NCBI GenBank assembly: GCA_002162925.1
Contig: MABC01000020.1
Span: 21,346 to 53,899, forward strand
DNA length: 32,554 bases
DNA from: Thalassotalea sp. 42_200_T64
Lineage (GTDB): Bacteria > Pseudomonadota > Gammaproteobacteria > Enterobacterales > Alteromonadaceae
Reading direction: 5' to 3'
Part shown: piece after piece, positions 10,796 through 18,852 of the stretch
Layout: each line of letters starts with the position of its first letter
Numbering within the stretch: the stretch's first letter is position 1
Translations under genes and position numbers: made by a program
Notes under the pieces: model-generated
Told to the model about the DNA's origin: nothing
The model's input: only the letters and a program-made list of their open reading frames with translations
The model's database searches: none

Positions 10796-12432
10796 TACTC
10801 CACCTCCTTGTTCGTTACCGTCATAGCAAGTAATGAAATCGGTTTCGCCAACACCATCACAGTTTCTGTATCTGCATGTTGATTTACCGTTAAGCCGGTT
10901 CGCTGTTGAAACTGCCCTACCTGGTTTTTTAGCAACGCATCAACCTGGTTCACGGCTCTTGCCGGCCTGCCTTGCTGTTCACTTAAGTTGTTTTCTAACC
11001 ATTGCACCAATTCGGCTGAGCTGCTTTCGTCAATAACATCAATAAACCTTTCTGGGCTGCGCCATAACAGCACGGCACTGCCTCGATAAATTTGCTGAAA
11101 GTAATCTTTACTGAGCCAATGGCTGGTTTGATTCAAAATCAGCTGCACCTGTTCGGTTTCACTTGGCAGGTAAGTGGCATAATACGGGGTATTATTGCTA
11201 TCCAATAATTGCACTACCGCGGGGTAACCTAAGGCGTTAAGCTGATCAAACTCCCCTTGATACCAGTAACATTGCAATTGCAAGCTTAGCGCTGTTTCAC
11301 AAGGTTGCGACTGGGCAACCCCAGTGCCCGAAAATTGAATTTGCCAATGACTGAAGAGTTGCGAAAATGCCTGGTGTAACTCCCTCGATTGGTTGATCAG
11401 GGCATTAGGGATACGTGTTAACTGTGCCGCTAATTGTTGCTCACGTTTCGCAGTAAGGTTTTTCACATAAGCCATTTTTGCTTGTTCAATTTCGGCAAGT
11501 TGTGATTTTGCCAGGCTAAAGCCAGACCAGGCAAAAATTAGCATCGCGGCACCCGCTAACGAATTTTTCAGCCAGGGTCTCTGCCAAATGCCGTAAGCAC
11601 TTACCGGTAAACCTAAAGTTTCCTCTGCCGATTGACACACTATGCGGTTATCAACTTGAGTTTTCTCTTTGCTATAGGCGCCTAATAATGACCTGTCACA
11701 TAACAGGTTGATTAAACGTGGCACACCACCCGATAACTTATGGATCAAGGCAATCGCGGCTTTACTAAATAGTTGTCGCTGACAACCGGCAATAGACAAA
11801 CGATGTTCTATGTACAACTTCACTTCGGCTTTATTCAACGGCAACAAATGATATCTGGCAGTAATGCGTTGCGCTAGCTGACGCAAGTCTCGGCGTTTTA
11901 ACAACTCTTGTAATTCAGGCTGACCAATTAAAATTACCTGTAATAACTTCTTGGTATGAGTTTCTAAATTGGTCAATAAGCGTAACTGCTCTAACACTTC
12001 AGCTTGCAGATGCTGTGCTTCATCAATAATTAATAAGGTATTTTTGCCTTGGCTGTAATTATCTAATAAGTGTCTCAAAATCAGATCAGTAAGCACTTTT
12101 AAGCTGGTTTGTTCGGCGACATAATCAATATGCAGTTCATCGCATACCGTTGCTAACAATTCTTTCGCCGATAACGTGGGGTTTAAAATAAATGCCGCTT
12201 GGGTATTATCGGGAAGTTGCTCTAACAAGCATTTAGATACCGTAGTTTTGCCGGTGCCAACTTCCCCCGTTAGCAAGACAAAACCACCCGCATCGCCCAA
12301 ACCATAAGTTAAATGCGCAAGCGCTTCTTTATGGCGACTACTCATAAATAAATAGCGCGGGTTAGGAGCAATTGAAAAGGGAATATCTGTCAGACTAAAA
12401 TAGTCGGTATAACCGTTATACATATAGGGCAA
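10795..12432 (-). CDS. gspA: general secretion pathway protein A (ExeA-type ATPase)
   Basis: 545 residues. The cytoplasmic AAA ATPase has Walker A GEVGTGKTT (56-64), Walker B LLIIDEAQ (133-140) and a sensor-type GQPEL segment. A single membrane helix follows at about 289-308, then a periplasmic region ending in a peptidoglycan-binding-1-like domain (QVGQFQQRTGLTVNQHADTET). This order is that of GspA/ExeA, which uses ATP and peptidoglycan binding to help assemble the type II secretin. The N-terminal MYNGYTDYFSLTDIPFSI is family-typical; M4 is an alternative start. It is cotranscribed with gspB. The similar MSHA pilus ATPase MshM lacks the periplasmic half and is excluded by length. Confidence 0.9.
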   Translation of the reverse strand: MPYMYNGYTDYFSLTDIPFSIAPNPRYLFMSSRHKEALAHLTYGLGDAGGFVLLTGEVGTGKTTVSKCLLEQLPDNTQAAFILNPTLSAKELLATVCDELHIDYVAEQTSLKVLTDLILRHLLDNYSQGKNTLLIIDEAQHLQAEVLEQLRLLTNLETHTKKLLQVILIGQPELQELLKRRDLRQLAQRITARYHLLPLNKAEVKLYIEHRLSIAGCQRQLFSKAAIALIHKLSGGVPRLINLLCDRSLLGAYSKEKTQVDNRIVCQSAEETLGLPVSAYGIWQRPWLKNSLAGAAMLIFAWSGFSLAKSQLAEIEQAKMAYVKNLTAKREQQLAAQLTRIPNALINQSRELHQAFSQLFSHWQIQFSGTGVAQSQPCETALSLQLQCYWYQGEFDQLNALGYPAVVQLLDSNNTPYYATYLPSETEQVQLILNQTSHWLSKDYFQQIYRGSAVLLWRSPERFIDVIDESSSAELVQWLENNLSEQQGRPARAVNQVDALLKNQVGQFQQRTGLTVNQHADTETVMVLAKPISLLAMTVTNKEVE

Positions 12433-12568
12433 AATTATTTAAGAAACTCTCTGCTGAAATTACCCTGTAACTTTCCCGATGTCAAAAATAGCGGCTATTT
12501 AACCTTGAATTTTTGCGATACACTTAGCAATAATTATCACAAATAGCCGAAAAAGCCTTAAAAAACCT

Positions 12569-13849
12569 ATGAGTAAAGACCTGACATCTTCATTAAACAC
12601 CTTTTTAGTTGGCGGTGCTGTGCGTGATCATTTACTCAATAGAGATATTGTTGAACGTGATTATTTGGTAGTAGGCGCAACGGTAGCGCAGATGTTAGCT
12701 TTGGGTTTTATGCAGGTTGGTAAAGATTTTCCGGTATTTTTGCACCCACAAACCAAAGAAGAATATGCCCTTGCCCGAACCGAACGCAAACAAGGCAAAG
12801 GCTATACCGGTTTTGTTTGTTATAGCGAACCGGATGTCACCATTGAAGACGATTTACGGCGCCGAGATCTCACCGTAAATGCCATGGTGATAGACCACAA
12901 GGGTAATATCATTGATCCGTTTCATGGCCAGAAAGACCTTGAAAATAAAGTGCTCCGCCATGTATCCGCGGCCTTTGTTGAAGACCCACTCAGGGTTTTG
13001 CGAGTTGCCCGCTTTGCTGCCAGATACCATTACCTGGGTTTTACCGTAGCTGCTGAAACCATCAAATTGATGCAAACCATGGCAGCTGACGGTGAGTTGA
13101 ACAATCTTACCCCAGATCGGGTGTGGAAAGAGTTTTCTCGGGCATTAGCAGAAGATAATCCGGAAGTTTTTATTGAAATTTTGCGCCAAACCGGAGCATT
13201 GAAAGTGCTCTGGCCAGAACTTGACAACTTGTGGGGTATCCCCAACCCTGAGCAACACCATGGTGAAATAGATAGCGGTATTCATACCCTAATGGTATTG
13301 CGTCAAGCCGTTAAATTTAGTGCTAATGTAAACGAGAGTGACAGCGCAAAAGTGGCCGTACGTTTTGCCGCCCTTTGCCATGATTTAGGCAAAGGGTTAA
13401 CGCCAAAATCTCAGTGGCCCACGCATCACGGCCATGAAAAATCTGGCTTAGCGTTAGTTGAACGGGTATGTGTACAATTTAAAGTGCCCAATCAAATAAA
13501 GCGCTTGAGCTTATTGGTGTGTGAGTTTCATTTACATTGTCATAAAGCCTTCGAACTAAAACCCAGTACCGTATTGAAAATGTTCAATAAGCTTGATGTA
13601 TGGCGCAAGGCTGATGATTTTGAGTTGTTTATTTTAGCATGCCATGCCGACTCTAACGGCCGATTGGGCAAAGAAAATGAAGATTATCCACAAGCCGAAT
13701 ATTTACAAGCCGCGGTTGCGGCCTGCAAACAAATAAACCCTCGCCAGTTTGTCGAGTTAGGGTTAAAAGGTTTCGCGATTAAAGAGGCCATGGATAAGGC
13801 TAAGGTTGCGGCAATTAGCCAAGTGAAAGAAAAGTTGCTGTGCAGATAA
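12569..13849 (+). CDS. cca: CCA-adding tRNA nucleotidyltransferase (multifunctional, with HD domain)
   Basis: 426 residues, slightly longer than E. coli Cca (412). It adds or repairs the 3' CCA of tRNAs. The N-terminal class II polymerase-beta fold shows FLVGGAVRDHLL, the catalytic DxD equivalent ERDYLVVG, and DDLRRRDLTVNAMVID. The neck region DPLRVLRVARFAARY follows, and the C-terminal half carries an HD-type phosphohydrolase motif (LCHDLGKG with downstream HHGHEKSG), as in the multifunctional gammaproteobacterial form. It is divergent from gspA and convergent with uppP. A possible -35 TTGAAT with -10 AATAAT lies at 12505-12534. Confidence 0.95.
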   Translation: MSKDLTSSLNTFLVGGAVRDHLLNRDIVERDYLVVGATVAQMLALGFMQVGKDFPVFLHPQTKEEYALARTERKQGKGYTGFVCYSEPDVTIEDDLRRRDLTVNAMVIDHKGNIIDPFHGQKDLENKVLRHVSAAFVEDPLRVLRVARFAARYHYLGFTVAAETIKLMQTMAADGELNNLTPDRVWKEFSRALAEDNPEVFIEILRQTGALKVLWPELDNLWGIPNPEQHHGEIDSGIHTLMVLRQAVKFSANVNESDSAKVAVRFAALCHDLGKGLTPKSQWPTHHGHEKSGLALVERVCVQFKVPNQIKRLSLLVCEFHLHCHKAFELKPSTVLKMFNKLDVWRKADDFELFILACHADSNGRLGKENEDYPQAEYLQAAVAACKQINPRQFVELGLKGFAIKEAMDKAKVAAISQVKEKLLCR

Positions 13850-13854
13850 TTTAT

Positions 13855-13881
13855 AAACCGGACCAATCAAAAGCCCGGTTT
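13855..13881. terminator. hairpin between convergent cca and uppP
   Basis: AAACCGG (13855-13861) is complementary to CCGGTTT (13875-13881), with a 13-base loop, in the 48-base gap between two converging genes. Flanking T- and A-runs are short, so it is a plausible but modest bidirectional terminator. Confidence 0.55.
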
Positions 13882-13897
13882 AAACCTTACAATCACG

Positions 13898-14695
13898 TTA
13901 AGAAATAAACCAAAACAGGAAGGCGCCAAGGATCAGTCGATAAATCACGAATGGCATCATCCCTAGCTTGTCTACCAGGATCAAGAAATAGTGAATACAG
14001 GCATAAGCACTAATAAAGGCCAATGCGATGCCCATATATATCGCCTGCCAATCGACCATATCGGTGCCAGTAATTAACTTCATCGTTAAATAGCTGCCCG
14101 CCATGGCAATGGCAGGAATCGATAACAGAAAAGAAAAGCGAGCGGCGGCATTACGGGTTAGCCCCAGCATTAAGCCCATAGTCATGGTAATACCTGAGCG
14201 AGAAGTCCCTGGAATTAACGCTAGCGCTTGCGCTAAGCCAATATACATAGCGCCTTTAAAGCCCAGATCATTGATCTCTTTATTTTGCTTGCCTTTAATA
14301 TCGACAAAACCCAGTAACAACCCAAAAATAACGGTAGTAAAGGCGATCACCGCGGCAGCACGTAAATGCTCTTCAATAAAGTCTTTACCAAAAAATCCGA
14401 ATAATCCCGCCGGGATGGTGGCAAACAAAATCCACCAGGCCAGTTTGCTGTCATTGTTGTGTTGTTTTTTTACCAGAGAATTTCCCCAGGCAAACATCAT
14501 GTTAGTAACCTCACTGCGAAAATAAATCATCACCGCCAGTAACGTACCCACATGTACCGCAACATCAAATGCCAAGCCCTGATCTGCCCAACCCAGAATT
14601 TGCGAAGGCAAAATTAAATGTGCCGAGCTGGAAATGGGTAAAAACTCAGTTAATCCCTGTATTAAAGCTAAAATGATGATTTCTAAAGTTGACAT
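13898..14695 (-). CDS. uppP: undecaprenyl-diphosphate phosphatase
   Basis: 265 residues of a polytopic inner-membrane protein (BacA/UppP family). It recycles undecaprenyl diphosphate to the monophosphate lipid carrier used for peptidoglycan and surface polysaccharides. Family motifs are intact: [15 protein letters not shown] near the N-terminus (catalytic Glu and Ser-rich loop) and [18 protein letters not shown] in the middle (phosphate-binding Arg). Several hydrophobic helices follow to the C-terminus. It lies downstream of folB-folK on the same strand, with 60 bases between folK and uppP. Confidence 0.95.
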   Translation of the reverse strand: MSTLEIIILALIQGLTEFLPISSSAHLILPSQILGWADQGLAFDVAVHVGTLLAVMIYFRSEVTNMMFAWGNSLVKKQHNNDSKLAWWILFATIPAGLFGFFGKDFIEEHLRAAAVIAFTTVIFGLLLGFVDIKGKQNKEINDLGFKGAMYIGLAQALALIPGTSRSGITMTMGLMLGLTRNAAARFSFLLSIPAIAMAGSYLTMKLITGTDMVDWQAIYMGIALAFISAYACIHYFLILVDKLGMMPFVIYRLILGAFLFWFIS

Positions 14696-14755
14696 GTTGT
14701 TGCGCTATTCCTTGATGTTATTGTTCTGTTGTTCTGTTGTTCACTCTTTAAGAGT

Positions 14756-15259
14756 TTACTGTCCATATTGCTTTGGCCATGAAAATGAAATTTTCTTCAG
14801 CTGTTGCTTATTTTTATTGTAGTTATGCCATAGTTCACGGTAACTTAGTTGCAGCTGCGGGTGCATTAAATCACCGGCGATTTCAGCAAGTGGCTGTAAT
14901 ACATAAGCATTTTTAGGGATTTCATCCCGAGGTATTTGTACCGGGGTATTGATGATCAAATCATCATACAAGAGTATGTCCAGATCCAGTTTTCGAGCGC
15001 TGAATTTCTTCGAAAAATCAATGCGCCCTTGTTGCTTTTCCAGTTGCTTTAATACCTCACCGATATAAGACGGCGATTGTTCAGTTTCTACCATGGCCAC
15101 CAAATTATAAAAATTTTCGCCAATAAAGCCCACCGGCTCACATTCATAAACGGAAGACAGTTGCACCTTGCCAAATTCAGCTTTTAATGCGGCAATACCG
15201 GCAATAATTTGCTGGTCGCGGTCGATATTACTGCCAATTGATATATACACCTTTGCCAT
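14756..15259 (-). CDS. folK: 6-hydroxymethyl-7,8-dihydropterin pyrophosphokinase (HPPK)
   Basis: 167 residues. It transfers pyrophosphate from ATP to hydroxymethyl-dihydropterin in folate synthesis. The start MAKVYISIGSNIDRD, the central RKLDLDILLYDD with its two Mg-binding aspartates, and IPRDEIPKNAYVLQPLAEIA are all family motifs. The start codon overlaps the folB stop by one base (TAATG), so the two steps on the same pterin branch are translationally coupled. Confidence 0.95.
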   Translation of the reverse strand: MAKVYISIGSNIDRDQQIIAGIAALKAEFGKVQLSSVYECEPVGFIGENFYNLVAMVETEQSPSYIGEVLKQLEKQQGRIDFSKKFSARKLDLDILLYDDLIINTPVQIPRDEIPKNAYVLQPLAEIAGDLMHPQLQLSYRELWHNYNKNKQQLKKISFSWPKQYGQ

Positions 15260-15615
15260 TAGCTGCGAACACCACGTTCAATGATAACGCCAACCGCGGC
15301 GGCTTCTTTCACCGCGGTTGGCTTAGATATTTTGAGCTTTAACCACCTTATGCCAAACTCAGTCATTAAATGAGCCGCTAAACGCTCTGCCAAGGTTTCA
15401 ATTAAATCAACCGGGTTGGCATTGGCAAACTCATCAATCAAAGTAGAAATAACGGCATAATCTAAGGTTTTCGCTAATTCGTCACCCGATGCGGCTTTAC
15501 TGATATCGCTGCCCATTTGTAAATCGAACACCAATAACTGTTTTATTTTCTTTTCCCACTCGTAATAACCAATGGTAGTTTGCACTTGCAAACCTTCAAT
15601 AAAGACAATATCCAT
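15259..15615 (-). CDS. folB: dihydroneopterin aldolase
   Basis: 118 residues, the normal length for FolB. It cleaves 7,8-dihydroneopterin to hydroxymethyl-dihydropterin plus glycolaldehyde, providing the substrate of FolK. Visible are MDIVFIEGLQVQTTIGYYEWE (with the catalytic-pocket glutamate), the DYAVIS segment, LIETLAERLA and the C-terminal KISKPTA with the conserved lysine. It is the first gene of a folB-folK pair, divergent from plsY across a 177-bp region. Confidence 0.94.
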   Translation of the reverse strand: MDIVFIEGLQVQTTIGYYEWEKKIKQLLVFDLQMGSDISKAASGDELAKTLDYAVISTLIDEFANANPVDLIETLAERLAAHLMTEFGIRWLKLKISKPTAVKEAAAVGVIIERGVRS

Positions 15616-15792
15616 AACAAAAACGCCGCCATTTTTAGAAAAAAAAGAGTATAAATAAAATAATGCTGGATTTTACCCTATAGTGCAGTAGAAAAACTAC
15701 TATTTCACCGGTTAGAATGGCAGAATAAACAAGACGGTCAATTTTTAATCGACAATCATCAACGAATTCATCACGAATAGAGGGCTAAAATC

Positions 15793-16380
15793 TTGTTGTT
15801 AACACTGTTAACATTGATAATTATCGTTGTGGCGTACCTGTTAGGCTCGATTTCCAGTGCCATTTTAATTTGTAAAATGCGCGGTTTGCCCGATCCAAGA
15901 ACCCAAGGCTCTAATAACCCTGGCGCCACTAATGTGTTAAGGATAGCAGGCAAGCCAACAGCCATAGCGGTATTAGTGTTTGATGTGTTAAAAGGCGCAA
16001 TTCCGGTTTACGGTGCTTTCCGATTAGGGGTAGAGCCATTGCATCTCGGCTTTATTGCCATTGCCGCCTGCCTTGGCCATATGTACCCAATATTTTTTAA
16101 CTTCAAAGGTGGCAAAGCGGTGGCGACAGCCTTGGGTGCATTAGCACCAATTGACTGGCTATTTGCGCTGGCGATTATAGTAACTTGGCTATTGGTAGCC
16201 AAAACCACAAAGTATTCATCCTTAGCCGCAATCGTTACGGTGTCACTGGCGCCGTTCTACTCTTGGTTGATCAAGCCGCTTTACACCAACTCAGTAACTA
16301 TGCTGTCCTTGCTTATTTTATTTAAACACCGCAGCAACATTGTGCGCCTGTTAAAAGGCACAGAAGATAAAATTCACTAG
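15793..16380 (+). CDS. plsY: glycerol-3-phosphate acyltransferase (acyl-phosphate dependent)
   Basis: 195 residues of a polytopic membrane enzyme that acylates glycerol-3-phosphate from acyl-phosphate, the first step of phospholipid synthesis. Motifs: [31 protein letters not shown] and [21 protein letters not shown], the three conserved cytoplasmic loops. The start is TTG, with GAGGG about 10 bases upstream; no ATG is available before the first conserved helix. It is divergent from folB and convergent with tsaD; the space between carries two repeat hairpins. Confidence 0.94.
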   Translation: MLLTLLTLIIIVVAYLLGSISSAILICKMRGLPDPRTQGSNNPGATNVLRIAGKPTAIAVLVFDVLKGAIPVYGAFRLGVEPLHLGFIAIAACLGHMYPIFFNFKGGKAVATALGALAPIDWLFALAIIVTWLLVAKTTKYSSLAAIVTVSLAPFYSWLIKPLYTNSVTMLSLLILFKHRSNIVRLLKGTEDKIH

Positions 16381-16410
16381 TTAAACCTATGTTAGAAACA
16401 GTTAACCTCG

Positions 16411-16480
16411 TCATTCCGTTGAACGACTGCATGGATGCAGGAGATAGGGTAACGCAGGGAGCAGTTACCGAAAACGGAAC
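16411..16480. repeat. extragenic palindromic repeat downstream of plsY
   Basis: Nested inverted repeats: ATTCCGTT (16413-16420) with AACGGAA (16473-16479), an inner GGTAAC (16448-16453) with GTTACC (16464-16469), and a small GCATGGATGC palindrome near 16429-16438. The layout resembles short mobile or extragenic palindromic elements. No coding capacity is seen. Confidence 0.5.
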
Positions 16481-16511
16481 CTCCTGTCGCGTATAGTGCT
16501 TTGAATACTTA

Positions 16512-16598
16512 GGTTGGCGGGGTTTTTAACCTCGCGTCATTGCCGCAGGCAACTTACCCTGGCTATCGCCATAACGCGAGACTAAAGTCCCGCCAATC
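16512..16598. repeat. MITE-like imperfect inverted repeat between convergent plsY and tsaD
   Basis: The 29-base arms (16512-16540 and 16570-16598) pair through two strong blocks, TTGGCGGG/CCCGCCAA and CTCGCGT/ACGCGAG, with mismatches and a 1-base offset between them. The element ends 4 bases before the tsaD stop. It may serve as a bidirectional terminator and has the look of a dispersed element; copy number elsewhere is unknown. Confidence 0.6.
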
Positions 16599-16601
16599 AA
16601 C

Positions 16602-17615
16602 TTAAACCGGCGGCAAGGTATCTAATGGCCAGCGCGGTGTTGCTTTAAAGGTTAAATCGGCTGACACCCCAGATTTTAATCGTTGCATGCCGGCAAAAGC
16701 TATCATCGCCCCATTATCGGTACAAAACTCCGGCCGTGGGTAGTACACTTTACCCTTTAATTTAGTTGTCAATTGCGCCAATTTATCTCTTAATGCGGTA
16801 TTGGCACTTACGCCACCGGCGATGACTAAACGATTTAGTTTGGTTTGCTCTAAGGCACGTTTGCATTTTATCGCTAAGGTATCAATAACCGCTTCCTGGA
16901 ACGCGTAAGCGATGTCGGCCTTGGTTTGAGCACTATCGTCTTGATCACGCACCGTATTGGCAGCAAAGGTTTTCAAACCGGAAAAGCTAAAGTCTAAACC
17001 GGGACGATTGGTCATTGGCCGCGGAAATTTAAATCTTCCCGGAGTGCCAGCTTCCGCCATTTTGGCCAGTACCGGACCACCAGGGTAATCTAGGCCAAGC
17101 AATTTTGCGGTTTTATCAAACGCTTCACCCGCCGCATCATCCACTGATTCACCCAACATTTGATATTTTCCAATGCCATCAACTTCCACCAGCATGGTAT
17201 GGCCACCAGAGACTAATAATGCAACAAACGGAAATTCTGGCACATCGTCTTCTAGCATAGGCGCTAATAAATGCCCTTCCATATGATGAACCGGTACCGC
17301 CGGTATACCCCAACCATAAGCAAGAGAGCGGCCGATAGAGCAACCTACCAGCAAAGCACCAACCAACCCGGGACCGGCAGTATAGGCCACGCCATCAAGA
17401 TCGGCAGGCGTTAAATTTGCTTCTTTTAACGCTTCTTTTATTAAAGGAATGGTTTTGCGAACGTGATCGCGCGATGCCAATTCAGGCACTACTCCGCCAT
17501 AATCAGCATGAACGGCAATTTGCGAATATAAGCGGTGTGCTAAAATGCCTTTTTCATCATCAAAAATAGCAATGCCGGTTTCATCACAAGAGGTTTCAAT
17601 ACCTAAAATTCGCAT
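16602..17615 (-). CDS. tsaD: tRNA N6-threonylcarbamoyladenosine synthase catalytic subunit
   Basis: 337 residues, equal to E. coli TsaD (YgjD). With TsaB and TsaE it transfers threonylcarbamoyl from TsaC product to A37 of ANN-decoding tRNAs. The ASKHA-fold motifs are visible: [18 protein letters not shown] at the start, the metal-binding [48 protein letters not shown] and [13 protein letters not shown]. It is divergent from rpsU, the usual order in gammaproteobacteria. Confidence 0.96.
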   Translation of the reverse strand: MRILGIETSCDETGIAIFDDEKGILAHRLYSQIAVHADYGGVVPELASRDHVRKTIPLIKEALKEANLTPADLDGVAYTAGPGLVGALLVGCSIGRSLAYGWGIPAVPVHHMEGHLLAPMLEDDVPEFPFVALLVSGGHTMLVEVDGIGKYQMLGESVDDAAGEAFDKTAKLLGLDYPGGPVLAKMAEAGTPGRFKFPRPMTNRPGLDFSFSGLKTFAANTVRDQDDSAQTKADIAYAFQEAVIDTLAIKCKRALEQTKLNRLVIAGGVSANTALRDKLAQLTTKLKGKVYYPRPEFCTDNGAMIAFAGMQRLKSGVSADLTFKATPRWPLDTLPPV

Positions 17616-17705
17616 ACAAAATAAGTCCCAGGGTAAATTTTAGGGGATCATAACGTCGAAATTGTAAATTAACCACCAATTTAAGATAAAAATCCTATTT
17701 AAAAC

Positions 17706-17735
17706 TTTACATCGGCTAAGGGTTCGGATTAAAAT
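17706..17735 (+). promoter_or_regulatory. candidate sigma70 promoter of rpsU and the macromolecular-synthesis cluster
   Basis: TTTACA (17706-17711) and TAAAAT (17730-17735) are 18 bases apart, followed by a transcript leader of about 65 bases before rpsU. Position matches the known main promoter of this cluster in relatives. Confidence 0.5.
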
Positions 17736-17754
17736 GCTGCACCAATTTTAATCG

Positions 17755-17776
17755 GCTTGGTTAAATTTTACCAAGC
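17755..17776 (+). promoter_or_regulatory. hairpin in the rpsU leader
   Basis: GCTTGGT (17755-17761) pairs perfectly with ACCAAGC (17770-17776) across an 8-base A/T loop, 31 bases before the rpsU ATG. It could modulate rpsU expression, for example by S21 feedback, but no match to a known leader class can be claimed. Confidence 0.45.
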
Positions 17777-17807
17777 GTCGCAGTATTCACTAGAGGTGAG
17801 GGCAAAA

Positions 17808-18023
17808 ATGCCAGTAATTAAAGTAAGAGAAAACGAACCGTTTGACGTAGCACTACGTCGTTTTAAACGTTCATGTGAAAAAGCAGGTATCCTTTCTGAA
17901 GTTCGTCGTCGCGAATCTTTCGAAAAACCAACTTGGGAACGTAAGCGTAAGAAAGCTGCAGCTGTTAAGCGTCACGCTAAAAAAGTATCTCGCGAAAACG
18001 CTCGTCGCGTTCGCATGTACTAA
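17808..18023 (+). CDS. rpsU: 30S ribosomal protein bS21
   Basis: 71 residues from the ATG at 17808, the standard bS21 length. It joins the 30S subunit near the anti-Shine-Dalgarno region and helps initiation. Sequence begins [20 protein letters not shown] and ends in a highly basic tail ([18 protein letters not shown]). An upstream in-frame GTG/TTG extension from 17757 is rejected because GAGGTGAGG lies 8 bases before 17808 and the extension overlaps the leader hairpin. First gene of the rpsU-yqeY-dnaG-rpoD cluster. Confidence 0.97.
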   Translation: MPVIKVRENEPFDVALRRFKRSCEKAGILSEVRRRESFEKPTWERKRKKAAAVKRHAKKVSRENARRVRMY

Positions 18024-18046
18024 GACTTAAGACTGGATCTTAAGTT

Positions 18047-18493
18047 ATGAGTTTGTTTGATCAACTCAACGAAGAAATGAAACTTGCCATGCGAGCTAGA
18101 GACAAACCACGTCTTGGCGTTATCCGCATGGCAATATCAGCGATAAAATTAGCAAAAATTGACAATCAGGCAGAAATGACTGAGACAGATATTTTAGCGT
18201 TAATCACCAAAATGATTAAACAGCGTAAAGAATCTGTTGCCATGTTCACCGAAGGTGGACGTGAAGATATGGCGGCTAATGAACAAGCTGAAATACTTGT
18301 ATTGGAAGAGTTTCTTCCACAAGCATTATCTGCGGATGAAATTGCACAGCTAATTGCTGATGCCATTGCCCAAACCGGTGCTGCCTCTATGGCTGACATG
18401 GGTAAAGTAATGGGGATTTTAAAACCGAAAATGCAAGGCAAAGCAGACTTAGGCCAGGTATCTGGTCAGGTTCGAGCTGCCCTGAACGCATAA
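18047..18493 (+). CDS. yqeY: GatB/YqeY domain-containing protein
   Basis: 148 residues, the usual length of stand-alone YqeY proteins. The fold is shared with the C-terminal tRNA-interacting domain of GatB, but the role of the free protein is not established. Helical segments LRVIRM-like (PRLGVIRMAISAIK), IKQRKES and GKVMGILKPKMQGKADLGQVS are family-typical. It lies 23 bases after rpsU, as in many gammaproteobacteria, and is followed at once by a strong intrinsic terminator. Confidence 0.92.
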   Translation: MSLFDQLNEEMKLAMRARDKPRLGVIRMAISAIKLAKIDNQAEMTETDILALITKMIKQRKESVAMFTEGGREDMAANEQAEILVLEEFLPQALSADEIAQLIADAIAQTGAASMADMGKVMGILKPKMQGKADLGQVSGQVRAALNA

Positions 18494-18508
18494 TATCAGT
18501 TTCGCTTG

Positions 18509-18539
18509 AAAAAACCGTGCCTTTGGGTGCGGTTTTTTT
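18509..18539 (+). terminator. intrinsic terminator after yqeY
   Basis: AAAAAACCG (18509-18517) pairs with CGGTTTTTT (18530-18538), closing in a T-run, 15 bases after the yqeY stop. It divides the cluster, so dnaG would rely on read-through or a promoter within the following repeat region. Confidence 0.85.
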
Positions 18540-18540
18540 A

Positions 18541-18746
18541 TACATGGAAGTATTTATCCTCTCGGGCCATGGATGGTGGATAGAGAGGGTTTATACATGG
18601 AAGTATTTATCCTCTCGGGCCATGGATGGTGAATAGGGAGGGTATACATGGAAGTATTTATCCTCTCGGGCCATGGATGGTGAATAGGGAGGGTATACAT
18701 GGAAGTATTTATCCTTTCGAGCCATGGACGGAGGATAGAAAGGGTA
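18541..18746 (+). repeat. four tandem ~51-bp hairpin repeats between yqeY and dnaG
   Basis: Units begin TACATGGAAGTATTTATCC at 18541, 18594, 18645 and 18696 (53, 51, 51 and 51 bases). Each can fold as a stem of about 9 bp: the left arm TATCCTCTC pairs with a right arm ending in GGGTA. Unit 1 pairs CCTCTC with GAGAGG, unit 4 pairs CCTTTC with GAAAGG, and units 2-3 use a G-U pair. These compensatory changes argue that the structure, not just the sequence, is kept. The loop holds CCATGG followed by a GG-rich segment. An open reading frame at 18626-18829 across the repeats is an artefact of the 51-base period. Confidence 0.9.
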
Positions 18747-18852
18747 TATATTTTTGCAAAAAACTTTTCACTCCGTTTATGGTATTAGATCCCGCATCTG
18801 ATATAGTACTCTACCTACCCTTTTCCTAACTTAAAAAATTTCGTTTTACTCT

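Noticed and set aside
14103..14525. 140-codon frame antisense to uppP
   Set aside because: Shadow of a membrane-protein gene with intact UppP motifs on the minus strand.
14706..14741. Short TTGTTCTG-type direct repeats between uppP and folK
   Set aside because: A few degenerate 8-base repeats only; no structure or wider pattern to support a functional claim.
18541..18746. CRISPR-like array
   Set aside because: Units are adjacent with no unique spacers, and no cas genes are present.
18626..18829. 67-codon open frame over the tandem repeats
   Set aside because: The 51-bp unit is a multiple of three, so any open unit stays open; the peptide simply repeats itself and no ribosome-binding site precedes it.
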